Shown here: one piece after another, positions 1 through 11,059 of the stretch
Position numbering within the stretch: the stretch's first letter is position 1
How the letters are laid out: each line of letters starts with the position of its first letter
Origin: Lonicera japonica
Lineage: Eukaryota; Streptophyta; Magnoliopsida; Dipsacales; Caprifoliaceae
Direction of reading: 5' to 3'
DNA: 64,000 nt
NCBI GenBank assembly: GCA_021464415.1
Contig: CM038469.1
Coordinates: 1,838,501-1,902,500, forward strand
Notes under the pieces: model-generated
The model's database searches: none
Seen by the model: only the letters and a program-made list of their open reading frames with translations
Told to the model about the DNA's origin: nothing
Translations under genes and position numbers: made by a program

Positions 1-1795
1 TGTTGCCAATGCTAAATCCTACAGTGCTCTTTCGCCGGAAATTCATAACAACCGATTTACGCACACCAAATTAGTGTCAAATACAGATTAATGATTGTAT
101 CTACTTTAAAAACATCAGGCATTGAAGGCTACATATTTCCTTCTGATTATCTATGAAACAGAGACAACAATGATGGGATAATAGATAACATTATGCAAGA
201 AAGCCTCAATCCTCTGTAAGTATAAAATTGCTTCAATCTAATAAAGATGAAATGGAACAAATGGACGGAAGTTATAAACCTGGGGAATATATTTGATGAC
301 TGTCATAACAACTTGCAATGTGCTGCAAATATAATTGAAAATAGAAGGTGTCAGAAGTAAACTAATAACAAGTTAGTATTATACAAATGGGTTATATAGC
401 GGTCTAAAGTTTCCAAAAAGATATCTAACTTAAAGCAGGAGACCAACCAAAGCCAGGACTGGCTTGGCAAAGCTACAAAGATGCAAACAGCAACAGCTAA
501 CCAGGCAGCCGAGACTATTCCCATACTAGTCCTTGAAACCCTCTGGTTCCCACGCTGTACAAAACCGTCAACATTATTAGATCAATCTGAATGTCTCTGT
601 CAAAATCATATCATTCATCAAGCTACTATATATTAAGAATGAAATACTTACATCATATATTGCAATTTGGACCAAGGTAAAAGCAGTCAGTATAACAGCA
701 TGGATTGAGAAAGCTACATCATTTGCAGCTACAGGTATCATCTGCAATTATAACAATGAGGTAAAAAAGGGGGTCAATCAATAATCGTCTTGAAGTTTTC
801 TACCACTTAGAAATATACAAGACACGCAATTAACTTATGAGGACCATTCCTCACCCAAACTCACACACATCTTATTAACCATATCTTGGAAATAAGTCTA
901 AGTCCTTAATTCAACCTCTATTTATGCACAAAAAACCCAATAAAGCTTAAAAAGATTGAATGTTGAGGTTGTTGTAGAACCTAGTATAATCAAGTCTACA
1001 ATAGGATTCTCCACTTTATAACACAGCCTTGGAGTCTAAATTAACCTAATCTTGGGTAGGCCAGTTTTTGCAATCAACAGACATTTCAAAACCCCATTAA
1101 AGTTTACTGTCAATTTGTCAAACCACATACAGCAAAACGCATAAAAAGCACTCGGTAGTCACGAACAACTTCTTTACTAATTTGCAGAAAGCGATTCATA
1201 CATGTGTGTTTATAATCATTTCTTTGTTAGCTTATAAGCCAAGTAAAAGTAAACAAAAATTCAAATTTCAGAGCAGAATTCAAGCTCAATTAGCTAAAGG
1301 AATAAATCATTTGGGTCAGAAATAAAGAAAAAGTTAATAACTTCTCAAAGTTTTACTTCCATTTTGTATTTCCTACTTTTGCTAGTAAGCAAAGAATAGA
1401 AGCAAAAAATAATTAACGAACCTCATTAGGGCCATATTTCTTGCGGTATTGCCTATGAATAGCAGAGCTAAAGAAGACGGAGGCATTGTAGATGAGATAA
1501 GAGGAGTGCTTGGTCAAATTCAGCAACACAAAATCGAAATTCAGCCCAACAACACTACATTAATTCAAGAAACCCAAATCAAAAACATCATCTATCTGAT
1601 ATAAGAAATTAACAAGCATTAAAAATATGTAGGTTAGTAATGCAAGAAAGGGGAAAGAGAGTGAAAAATTGGGTACCTTTTCCTTCGGAAATTCAAAATG
1701 ACTTGAGGATAGAAACTGATGGACCAAGAGCAAAACGCTATCCATCCCAAAATATTGTACAATACCTCCATATGTACAGAATTCCACGACCCCAT
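1..1795 (-). CDS. Cystinosin-like PQ-loop transporter, partial (3' end outside window)
   Basis: Cystinosins are seven-helix PQ-loop proteins of the lysosome/vacuole that export cystine with protons. Exons read on the minus strand: 1795-1677, 1554-1422, 741-652, 554-430, 322-280 and 52-1 (continuing beyond the window). The first five join in frame into 170 codons, with GT donors and AG acceptors at all four junctions between them. The start at 1795 (MGSWNS) fits the usual N-terminus of plant homologues; an in-frame Met at 1867 would add 24 atypical residues. The first PQ-loop (FYPQ, Pro30-Gln31, followed by NFRRK-SVVGLNFDF) and the second (YIPQ, residues 167-170, followed by VVMNFRRKSTVGFSIGN) are both visible. 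Oddity: the last visible exon, from 52, is preceded by TCG instead of AG. The family call is strong; expression and integrity are not proven. Confidence 0.88.
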
Positions 1796-1901
1796 TTTCG
1801 TCTGAAAATATTTTGAATTGAATATCAACTTTGATTTGAAGTTGAGGATTGAAAGAGATAGCTTCAATCAAATTTACCTACGATTCTTTTCGCGTACAAA
1901 C

Positions 1902-1909
1902 TATATATA
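1902..1909 (-). promoter_or_regulatory. Putative TATA box of the cystinosin-like gene
   Basis: TATATATA lies about 107 bp upstream of the ATG at 1795 on the minus strand. Position and sequence fit a plant core promoter; the start of transcription is not known. Confidence 0.4.
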
Positions 1910-4110
1910 GGTGGTAAGAATACCATACAATTCCACATGAAATAGATAGAGATCAGAATTGTGGAGGTGTTCTCGGAATCAGTTAGTGAAATTAATGAAC
2001 AAGTGAATGAATTTTGTATGGATTATCGTCTCAATTCGTTCGGCTTTCTTATCTGGTCCCTCAAACTCTACTTTATAGCTTTCGATTTAGAGCAGAGCAG
2101 AGCAGACTCCTTAATTGAAAACACGGGGAAAGAAAAAATGCAGGAAACAAAAATAGTAAAATTAGGCGATATGCAACGGTGATTTCTATCCAACCAAATT
2201 TTGATGATAGAAAAGTTAAATTGAAAAAATATGTTTTAACAGTATTTTTTATTACCATTTCTATGTGATGTGATGACCAGTAATTTCTGTCACCATTTTT
2301 ATGTGACACGGAAGATGATTGACATTGATAACATCTATCACTATTTTTATATTTTGAAATGTTGAAATAGTGATAGAAAATTCTTATATGACATAACACA
2401 TTCTTATTGAGTATTTTAAAACCTACTAATTTTCTTTTTTTCTAAAATAAGTGATCAGTAAGGGAGAAATACAAAAATAAAAATTACTATTAGAGACCAT
2501 CTTTTCTATCATTTTCTACTTATGTGAATATATTGTCAATTAGATATAAAAATATTATAAAATAATATTGATACATAGGATAGAAATGAAAAAATAGAAA
2601 TTACCATTGGAGATGGAAATAGTCACAAATTACTTTATTATACTAATATAATATAAATAATTAATGAGCATCATATGAATAAATAATTTTTCATTTTTTT
2701 AAAAAAAAATTAGAAAGAAAAAGAATTATGGACAATGTTTAAAAATTGAAAAATAGAAATTACCATTGGAGATGGAAACAGTCACAAATTACTTTATTAT
2801 AATAATATAATACAAATAATTAATGAGCATTATATGAATAAATAATTTTTCATTTTTAAAAAAAATAGAAAGAAAAAGAATTATGGACAATGTTAAGACG
2901 CGATACATATAAGTTTTATATAAATAAAATTAACAAAATTTATAACTGGTTTTTAGGGTTATAACAAGAGTTTGAATGCTATTACGATTATGTTTTTTTA
3001 TAAAAAGGAAAATTATGGGGATAAAAATATAAAGTCAAAAGTATTTTTTTTGAATAAAAAATTTATAAAAGTAAAATAAAAAATATAATAGAACCTCAAA
3101 AGCAGTTAATTTTAATTAGCATTAAACACTTTGTGTGCGATCCATCGACTTGTACCAAGATATTACCTAAACAAACACTACCTTGTAAACTACCAAATTT
3201 TACCAAAATAATTGTGAGATCTCAATTTGTAATATCTACTTCATGTATTACTTATGGGAATAATTTAGTAAATTCAGTTATGAATACCCTTGCATAATAT
3301 TCTTCTAGTCTTTAAGGTAGACGGAATTTTGATGCACTTCTTTGAATATCAAATAATTGAGACATTGGTGTTAGATAAAGTTTATCAAGAAAAATGTTTA
3401 CAAAAGAAAACACTATGACGGCCCACTCGCCACAGTTAGCCAATTATGTGTTTCTATACATGGCATGTTGTCTAACATTTTGTTATGCCCATAGATAGAA
3501 CTTTTCCCTTGAAAACTAATTTGGAAAAGAATGGCATCCATTTGCATGTAAAATTTTTCCGGACATGAATCCTAACAAAGATGTATTTTGTTCATCTCAA
3601 AAAGAAAAGAGACTAACTTCTTAATTTAACAAGTTGTGGAAAGATGGGTTGAATTATCTTATTTAATTGGCCTTATTTGTCCAAAAAAAAACCCTTTATT
3701 TACGGATCATCATTCCTTTAATTAGGCAGCTAAACTGATGCACAAAGCTTTATGATTTTGTTATGTTATGCTTTTAGTGCCATCACCATTATTACTGTCA
3801 TAATGGCTTGCGTACTGCTGGTTCTCTTTCCCTCCATGAATTCTGGATAGGATAGAGAGGCTAAACTCTTTAAACTCTATATTTGGGAGAGAGTGGTGTT
3901 ATATATATATATGGGCAGTTCTGACTTCTCAATGAAGGCCAGCAATTGCGCAAGCTCATACATCATCTCTGTTCAATTATTTTATCTGAACTAGACTCAC
4001 TCACCATCTTGTAACAGAGAGGTAAAGACTAAAGAAGGTAATTCAAGAACACCATGGCATTGCGAGTGGTCCAAGTTCAAAATTAAATACAACAGTCTAA
4101 TGTAATTTAT
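1910..4110. other. Intergenic: cystinosin-like gene to SDH2 3' side
   Basis: AT-rich non-coding DNA. It contains a 160-bp tandem duplication (separate entry), a short TA run near 3899-3912, and no reading frame with recognisable similarity. Short minus-strand frames near 2073-2399 look like chance. Confidence 0.6.
2588..2894. repeat. Tandem duplication, 160-bp period, two copies
   Basis: Copy 1 (2588-2740) and copy 2 (2748-2894) both run from GAAAAAATAGAAATTACC-like sequence to GGACAATGTT, with a few substitutions and small A/T-run indels. The near identity indicates a fairly recent local duplication. Confidence 0.85.
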
Positions 4111-4322
4111 TTATTTATTTAAAAAAAGAGGCCGTCTTGCTTTCATCTCAAGCTTTAAATACAAACAATATCTGTCAATAATCAAACCTATTATGGTAAT
4201 TACATTACAATAACAAAAAAGGCTATTCAATAATCCCTCCAGATATAATCTTGGAAATGAGATAGGAATGCGCATCATCGCCATACCCTTTAATCTTCCC
4301 CTATAAAGCAGCAAGAGGAATC
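4111..4322 (-). other. Probable SDH2 3' UTR
   Basis: Sequence directly downstream of the SDH2 stop (TAA at 4323-4325 on the minus strand). It is AT-rich and non-coding; the polyadenylation site cannot be fixed from sequence alone. Confidence 0.4.
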
Positions 4323-7300
4323 TTAAATAGATGAGATTTGGAGGCGCTTAATGTTGTTGATTTGTTTTCCAGGGTTGAGTCCTTTGGGGCAGGCACGAGC
4401 ACAGTTCAATATCGTATGGCACCTATATAACTTGAATTCATCACATATTGCATCCAATCTCTCTTTTGTATATTCATCGCGGCTGTCCATTATCCATCTG
4501 CAAATATAATATGACAAAATGATTTATGCAATATATAGCAGCATATCCAAACAAAGACATCCAAATACTCACAAGTGACCACAATTGTTCCAAGAATCTA
4601 CTTTTAAAAGTTATCTACTAGCATTTTTCTGTTTCTTAAACAAGTTTAATATCCTCAACCTCATCAAGCTAAAACATATAATAACTGTCAACTCAAATAT
4701 TGTGGGGGAGATATACTTGTTAAAACATATGTCGAGGGATATAGAGAGGACTAGAAATATATCATAAAAAATGTGAGAGAACATAAATTGATTGTCAAAG
4801 AGGTTGGGTATGAATAGGATTTTAGTTTCCATGAGGTGCCCAACTTCAATTCTCCCGAGAAAAATTCCATCTCCAACTTCAGACCAAAAGCACTTATTAC
4901 ATTTGCTTTAGTGAAAAACTTTAGAAAAGATGTAAGCTAACTGCAGCTTTGAAAGAAGCTTGAGATATTATGGTTGTCCTATACTGTAAATTCTTAACCA
5001 GAAAGATACAACTGAACAAGAAGGCAATTGAGTGACATTTTGCCTATGATAAGCACACGAGGTAAAAACAAAAAAGAAAGAGCAATGATTCAAATATGGG
5101 CCATTAAACCAATAAAATATTGAATTCTTTATATCCATCATATCTGCCTCCCCTCCTAACACTATGGCTGCATTTGACGTGTAAGATAAGAGGGCGGAAT
5201 TGAATATCTTTATCATATCCTATGTTTGGTTTTGGTCTAGATTAGATATCAAGGCAGATTATTTATTCCACTAAAATTTTTTATCCCTCTGCATGCCGGA
5301 TTAACGGATCTCATCTAAAATGTGGGATTATTTTATTATATTTGGAGAGAGTTTTAAACTCCGCCAGTGTTACTTCAATGCTGCCGGTCCCAAGCCCGGA
5401 TAAAGGAGGAGGGTTGTGTTAGGCAGTCGGCAGCCAACGTTAAACTACGTCGAATCTTTATGACATGGACAAACGATATATTAGTGTTAATGCAGGTCGT
5501 TGCCCAGAAGCAACGCGCTGGATCGTCCGAGTCCAGTGACAAATGAGCAAGGGCCGCTACATCGCTGCCTGGATTAGTGAAAAATAAGCAAGGGTTCCCG
5601 CATCTTTGTGAACGGGTGCGGGTAAAGAAGCTAGTTCATGAAGGAGGATTCGTTTTGGGATTGGAATATAGGCACACTCACAGGAAAATCATGGAAATAG
5701 TTGAACTATGATCAGGAGGAAGATCAATTTCATGTGCCTCAAGAAACTAAGTGGGTTGGAGCTAAGGCGAAGAATTAGCACTTCGGGTTTTAAGCTTTGG
5801 TACACTGGCAAGGTTAAATCGAGAAATGGAGTGGGTATAATTGTCGAAAATGGTGGAAGAAGGACATTGTAGATGTAAAGAGGGTAGGAGATAGGATCCT
5901 AGCCCTAAAATTTGTTGTGGAGCAAGACACTTTTAATGTGATCAGTGCTTATGCACCTCAGGTCGGGTGTGAAGAACACCTCAAGATAAAATTTTGGGAG
6001 GAATTAGAAGGCTTGATCCAGGATATACCACTTAGAGAAAAGATTTTTCTAGGAGGGGATCTGAATGGACACGTAGGGAGCTCTTCTGAAAACTATAGGG
6101 GGGTACATGGAGGCTATGGCATTGGGGTGGTAAATACCGAGGGAAAATCTATCCTTGATTTCTCGTCTGCTTATGATCTTATGGTTGCCAATACATGTTT
6201 TAAGAAGCGGGAGGAGCACCTCATCACATACAAGAGTGGGGCAACATACTCCCAGATCGATTTCTTCCTCTATAGGAAAGGAGATAGAAAGAGTTGTATG
6301 GACTGTAAAGTCATACCTGGAGAGAGCTTGACTACCCAACATAGAGTCCTGGTGATGGATATACGAGTTAAGGGGAAAGTGAAGAGAAGGAGCCAAGGTA
6401 AGGTTTCAAGGATTAGATGGTGGCATTTGAAGGGTGAAAAACAAAAGATCTTTCAACACAAGGTGCTGGAGGGAGGGTTTTGGGAGGCAAACGGAAGCGC
6501 AAATGATATGTGGGACAAGGCGGCCGAGGGGATCAGGAAGATAGCTAAAGAGACGCTGGGTGAATCAAGAGGATGTGGACCTAGGGATAAAGAATCTTGG
6601 TGGTGGGATGATAGTGTACAAGATAAAGTTAAGGAAAAAAGGAAATGCTTTAAAGCTTGGTCTCTATGTAAGAATACAGAAAATTGGGAATCTTACAAAG
6701 AAGCAAAGAAAGAGACTAAGAAGGCGGTGAGTGAGTCGAGGACTAAAGCTTTTGATAGATTATACCATTCTTTAGGCACCAAAGATGGGGAAAAAGCTAT
6801 TTACCGACTTGCTAAAGGTCGAGAAAGGAAGACAAAAGACTTGGATCAAGTAAGATGCATTAAGGACGAAGAAGGTAATGTCCTGGTTAAAGAACAAGAC
6901 ATACAAGAGAGATGGACGAACTATTTTCACAAATTGTTTAATGAAGGTTATGAGATTTTAGCAGGTGGAGATGAGCTAACATCGAGAGGATGACCAAAAT
7001 TTCACCTTTTATCGCAGAATTCAAGAAAAGGAAGTGAAAGAAGCATTGAAACGAATGGAAGTGGTAAAGCAGTTGGGCCAGAAGTATACCTATTGAGGTT
7101 TGGAAGGGTCTAGGTGATAAAGGCATTGGTTGGCTCACAAGGTTTTTCAACGAGATATTGAGGTCAAAGAAGATGCCGGAAGAATGGAGGAGAAGCACCC
7201 TAATCCCGATTTAAAGAATAAGGGGGATATACAAAATTGCGCCAATACAGGGGGATTAAACTCATGAGTCATACAGAAGTTATGGGAAAGGGTGATTGAG

Positions 7301-10072
7301 CGGAGACTAAGAAAAGAAACCAGCATTTTAGATAATCAATTTGGTTTTATGCCCGGTAGGTCGACCATGGAAGCAATTTACTTGTTGCGGCGCTTGATGG
7401 AGCAATATAGGAGGGATCAAAAGGACCTACACATGGTTTTCATTGACTTGGAGAAGGCGTACGATAGGGTACCCAGTGAGATTTTGTGGAAAGCCCTAGA
7501 GAAGAAAGGGGTTAGGATTGCCTATATTCGTGTTATTAAGGACATGTATGAAGGAGCTAGGACTAGTGTGAGAACACATAGTGGGTCCACAGAAGATTTT
7601 CCTATAACTATAGGACTACACCAAGGGTCAGCTTTGAGCCCTTATCTGTTTACCTTGGTCTTGGATGTACTCACGGAACACATTCAAGAGCCGGCACCGC
7701 GATGTATGCTGTTTGCAGATGATATTGTCCTAGTGGGTGAGTCCAGAGAAGAGCTGAATGGGAAGGTGGAAACTTGGAGACATAATTTAGAAGCGCATGG
7801 CTTTCGTTTAAGCAGGAGTAAGACAGAATATATGGAGTGCAAGTTCAGTAAAAGGCGGAGCACTACTAACTTGGAGGTAAAAGTTGGGGACAATGTCATA
7901 CCACAAGTCACTCGGTTTAAGTATCTTGGATCCATTATACAAGAAGATGGGGAGATAGAGGGAGATGTAAACCACCGGATTCAAGCAGGATGGTTGAAAT
8001 GGAGGAAAGCTTCGGGTGTGTTATGTGATAAAAAGGTACCACTCAAGTTAAAAGGAAAATTCTATCACCGCGGTTAACCAGCGATGTTGTATGGGACTGA
8101 GTGTTGGGCGGTCAAAAGCAAACACGAGAATAAACTAAGTGTAGCTGAGATGAGAATGTTGAGATGGATGAGTGGCAAGACTAGGAAAGATAAGATCAGG
8201 AATGTTACTATCAGAGAGGGAGTTGGGGTGGCACCTATTACAGAAAAGATGGTTGAATCTCGACTTAGATGGTTTGGGCATGTTTGGAGGAGACCTGCAG
8301 ATGCCGTGGTAAGGAGAGTTGATCATTTGGAGGGAAGCCTAGTTGTTAGAGGCAGAGGAAGACCTAGAAAAACATAGGTGAAACTATTAAGAAGGATTTA
8401 GAGGCGAATGGTTTCACTATAGATATGATTCACAAGACCACTTGGCGTCGTTTGATCCATGTAGCCGACCCCACCTAGTGGGATAAAGGCTTGTTGTTGT
8501 TGTTGTTGTATTTGGAGAGAGTTTTAGTTGGAGAAAGAAATGAAGATTTTCTAGCAAATCAAGTATATATATTTTGCCTGAAAAATCATGAAAAATTTGT
8601 TCATAGAACTCAACTTTATCCTCTCAGAGAAGCGAGAGTCTAGGTGAAACACTAAAACTGGTGATGCACTTTCTATATATTTAACTAGGGCTCGGACCAT
8701 CCAATCAAAAATTAATAAGGTGGGGTAGCCCAGGATATTTTATATTGTGGTCCAAGGCCCTTGTACATTATTTCACTCCTTTTTCTTTATAATTTTGATA
8801 GTTAGGGACTGTTTGATAACGAAGATTAAAAATTATTACAAAAGCAATTGTTTTTTATTAGATGTAGAAGATGAAATGAGTAATTTGTTCTTCATCTCGT
8901 GACTAATCTTTCTTTGTTTTTTAATAAAAAAAAGGAAGTCTAGGTTTATTTCTTCAACTACAACAAAAATCATCCCATAACTCACCAGTGATACAGGTTT
9001 CTTTCTTCAACTACAATAAAAATCATCCCACAACCCGCCGCCGGTTATACTTGATTTTGAAATCTCTCTTAAACTCAAGTGCCTGCCTCTCCCAACTAGA
9101 CTAGCCCACTTAGGTGATCTTGTGTTTACTATATAATTACTTGCTTAATTTCCATAGAGATTTTTTTCCTCACACCAAACAAAAAAATTTATTCCATGAA
9201 AAAAAGGAAAAAACAAGAGAACAATTTACCTATCACTCATACTCTTTTTCCAAATTCCAAATTCTCCTTTTAAATTATTATCAAACATACGTGTTTCTTC
9301 TTTTTTATTTCAGCAATTCACTTGGCTACTGTTAACTTGAACAGAACAAAACAAAACTTGATAAAAAGGACCACAAATACAAAAATCAAACTGAGAGAAA
9401 AATTTACCGATTGGCATGGAGAAGAGCAGCAGGGCCAAGGTAAGACTCAGGGTTCCACCAGTAACTAGGACAGGATGTGCTACAGCAGGCACACAGTATG
9501 CACTCATACATCCCATCCAACTTGGCCCTATCCTTCTTACTCTGCAAAATCTCCTTTCCTTGTTTATTAGCCGGACTCTTCCTCTTCAACCAAGGCTCGA
9601 TACTCTTATACTGATTATAAAAATTCGTCATGTCCACCACCAGATCCTTTATCACAAACATATGTGGCAACGGCGTCACCGTCGATGATTCTTTTCCCGA
9701 TTCTATCTTCGTCAAACATGCCAACCCATTACAGCCGTCGATGTTCATCGCGCACGACCCGCATATCCCCTCTCGGCACGATCGTCGAAAAGTGAGCGTT
9801 GGATCGATCTCGTTCTTGATCTTGATGAGAGCGTCGAGGACCATGGGTCCACACTCCTTTAAATCGATCTTGTAGTCCTTTAGCTCCGGTTTTGTCGGGT
9901 TGTCGGGACTCCAACGGTATATTTGGAAGGTCTTGAGGTTGGTTTCGGGTCGGGACGTCGGCTCGACCATTTGAGCCTGAGCTCCGGAGGCGTGGGCTCG
10001 TGTGAGGATGAGTTTCGCCGCCGGCGAGGACTGAACCCTAGATATGGCTCTACGGACTAAACCAGTCGCCAT
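4323..10072 (-). CDS. SDH2: Succinate dehydrogenase iron-sulfur subunit, mitochondrial (SDH2)
   Basis: This is the complex II subunit that passes electrons from the flavoprotein SDH1 to ubiquinone, on the matrix side of the inner mitochondrial membrane. There are two exons, 10072-9408 and 4497-4323, with GT donor and AG acceptor; the phase-2 junction completes Arg222. The product is 279 aa, the normal plant length. Residues 1-30 are rich in Arg, Ser and Ala and look like a mitochondrial presequence. The [2Fe-2S] site is CREGICGSC (Cys99, 104, 107) plus Cys119. The [4Fe-4S]/[3Fe-4S] Cys clusters are [12 protein letters not shown] (191-202) in exon 1 and Cys248, 254, 258 ([12 protein letters not shown]) in exon 2. 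So the intron falls between the second and third Cys clusters, and correct removal of 4910 bp is essential for activity. No frame damage is seen. The intron carries an antisense RTE LINE. Confidence 0.97.
5339..5356. repeat. LINE target-site duplication, left copy
   Basis: The 18-bp sequence TATTTGGAGAGAGTTTTA is repeated exactly at 8509-8526. Confidence 0.93.
5640..6993 (+). pseudogene. LINE endonuclease (APE-type) region, broken
   Basis: The open part 5917-6993 encodes the middle and end of an apurinic-type endonuclease: GGDLNGHVG (the Asp-x-Asn site), then [13 protein letters not shown], then [11 protein letters not shown] with the expected late His, followed by the Lys-rich linker towards the reverse transcriptase. 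The N-terminal part (about 5640-5916) can be recognised by [10 protein letters not shown] but is split by stops and frame changes. No intact start remains. Confidence 0.85.
6994..8377 (+). pseudogene. LINE reverse transcriptase region, broken
   Basis: The stretch 6994-7291 is out of frame with several stops. 7292-8077 holds reverse transcriptase motifs: [36 protein letters not shown] and the catalytic FADD. A stop after 8077 separates the C-terminal piece 8084-8377 ([39 protein letters not shown]), typical of the end of RTE polyproteins. The catalytic motifs are intact, but the polyprotein is not. Confidence 0.9.
8509..8526. repeat. LINE target-site duplication, right copy
   Basis: Exact copy of 5339-5356, directly after the TTG tail of the LINE. 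Confidence 0.93.
8949..9045. repeat. 53-bp tandem duplication in SDH2 intron
   Basis: Two copies of a unit starting TTTCTTCAACTACAA at 8949 and 9002. The first about 35 bp match with few changes; the 3' parts diverge. Confidence 0.75.
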
Positions 10073-10396
10073 TTTTAGTATTTGGAGCGAAGAATAGATT
10101 AATAATGCTGGGCTGGATTTTTCTAAAGGTGATTTTAATGGTGGATTGGATTTTTAAAAGGGAATGTGGTAACGGAGGTGGAGGATTTGAATTGAGGATG
10201 TACATTAATTTCGTTGGACATGGCATTTTAAAGTTTGCGGAGCGGTGGGGGGAGACTGACCGCCATTGTTGAGAATGATGTCGTGGCGGATTTTAATCCA
10301 TCTGGACAAAGTTAGGAGCGTGGTGTGCTCGTGGACCATTTGTTTATTTATTTTTTTGGCTTAAACTCGATTACCTTCGCTACATCATAGAGGAAG
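10073..10396 (-). promoter_or_regulatory. SDH2 upstream region
   Basis: About 330 bp between the SDH2 ATG and a MITE. I see no clear TATA box. This is the most likely core promoter and 5' UTR by position only. Confidence 0.35.
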
Positions 10397-10404
10397 TAAA
10401 TGAG

Positions 10405-10666
10405 GGGCGGTGATGTTGGAATCCAAAAATATTTGATAATATTTTTATTTTAATTTGGTAATTCGCAATTAAATAAAGTGTCTATTATTCGGTTATTGAG
10501 GACCGAATATAAGTCTATATACTCGGTTCTTGACAATTGAGTAAGGCATTTTCAAGTTTTTTTAAATTTTTTCAAATTTATATTCGGTACGTTATTCGGT
10601 TGTGAAGGACCAAATGAAAAGTGAGAGTATTTTCAAGAGATTTTGAGAGTGCCAACATCACCATCT
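10405..10666. mobile_element. MITE (hAT-like, 8-bp duplication) upstream of SDH2
   Basis: Terminal inverted repeats contain GGTGATGTTGG on the left and CCAACATCACC on the right. The flanks carry the 8-bp direct duplication TAAATGAG at 10397-10404 and 10667-10674. The 262-bp body has ATTCGGT-rich internal inverted segments and no coding capacity. Confidence 0.8.
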
Positions 10667-11059
10667 TAAATGAGTAACGTATACGATTTTTAAGAGCATC
10701 TTCAATTTCAAACTTTGTAACATTAATGAGCGTCTTTGTTATGAAGATTTGAAGCAGATGTCGTGCATATGATATATATGTGGCAACTTATTCTGGTGAG
10801 TACATTTTTCTCGTTCCAGGTAAAATAATAGTTATTTCTTTGATTAATTACAAACTCAACCGCAAAAACATGCAATATAAGTTATAATTTATCATATGAC
10901 ATTTATTAGAAATACACGACACTATTAAAAGTTATAGAATTTCAATCTCTCGAAAATAATAAGATTGCGTTTAATTACATAGTTTTTGAATCTTATAAAA
11001 ATTGCATTTCTATATAATTGCAATTTTTAGAAAGATTTGCGTAATTGTATTGTTATAAA

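Larger units (their letters stand above)
5357..8508 (+). mobile_element. RTE-type non-LTR retrotransposon (LINE), full length, inactive
   Basis: The element begins near the start of typical plant RTE elements and ends in the characteristic RTE tail: GTAGCCGACCCCACC near 8461, then a TTG microsatellite at 8491-8508. It is bounded by an 18-bp perfect target duplication, TATTTGGAGAGAGTTTTA. Coding order is endonuclease then reverse transcriptase. It lies antisense to SDH2. The reading frame is broken many times, so it cannot move by itself; the perfect target duplication nevertheless suggests moderate age or insertion of an already damaged copy. Confidence 0.93.
4498..9407 (-). other. SDH2 intron (4.9 kb) enlarged by a LINE insertion
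   Basis: The donor is GTAAAT after 9408 and the acceptor is TTTGCAG before 4497. The LINE plus its target duplication accounts for about 3.17 kb, so the intron was about 1.74 kb before insertion. Outside the LINE it holds a 53-bp tandem duplication and AT-rich sequence without recognised exons. Confidence 0.9.

Noticed and set aside
5917..8377. Treating the LINE frames as host genes
   Set aside because: Endonuclease and reverse transcriptase motifs, the RTE tail and the target duplication identify them as transposon pieces with a broken frame.
8809..9290. Possible MITE with GGGACTGTTTGATAAC and TTATTATCAAACATAC ends in the SDH2 intron
   Set aside because: Only the TGTTTGATAA part matches as an inverted repeat and no clean target duplication was seen.
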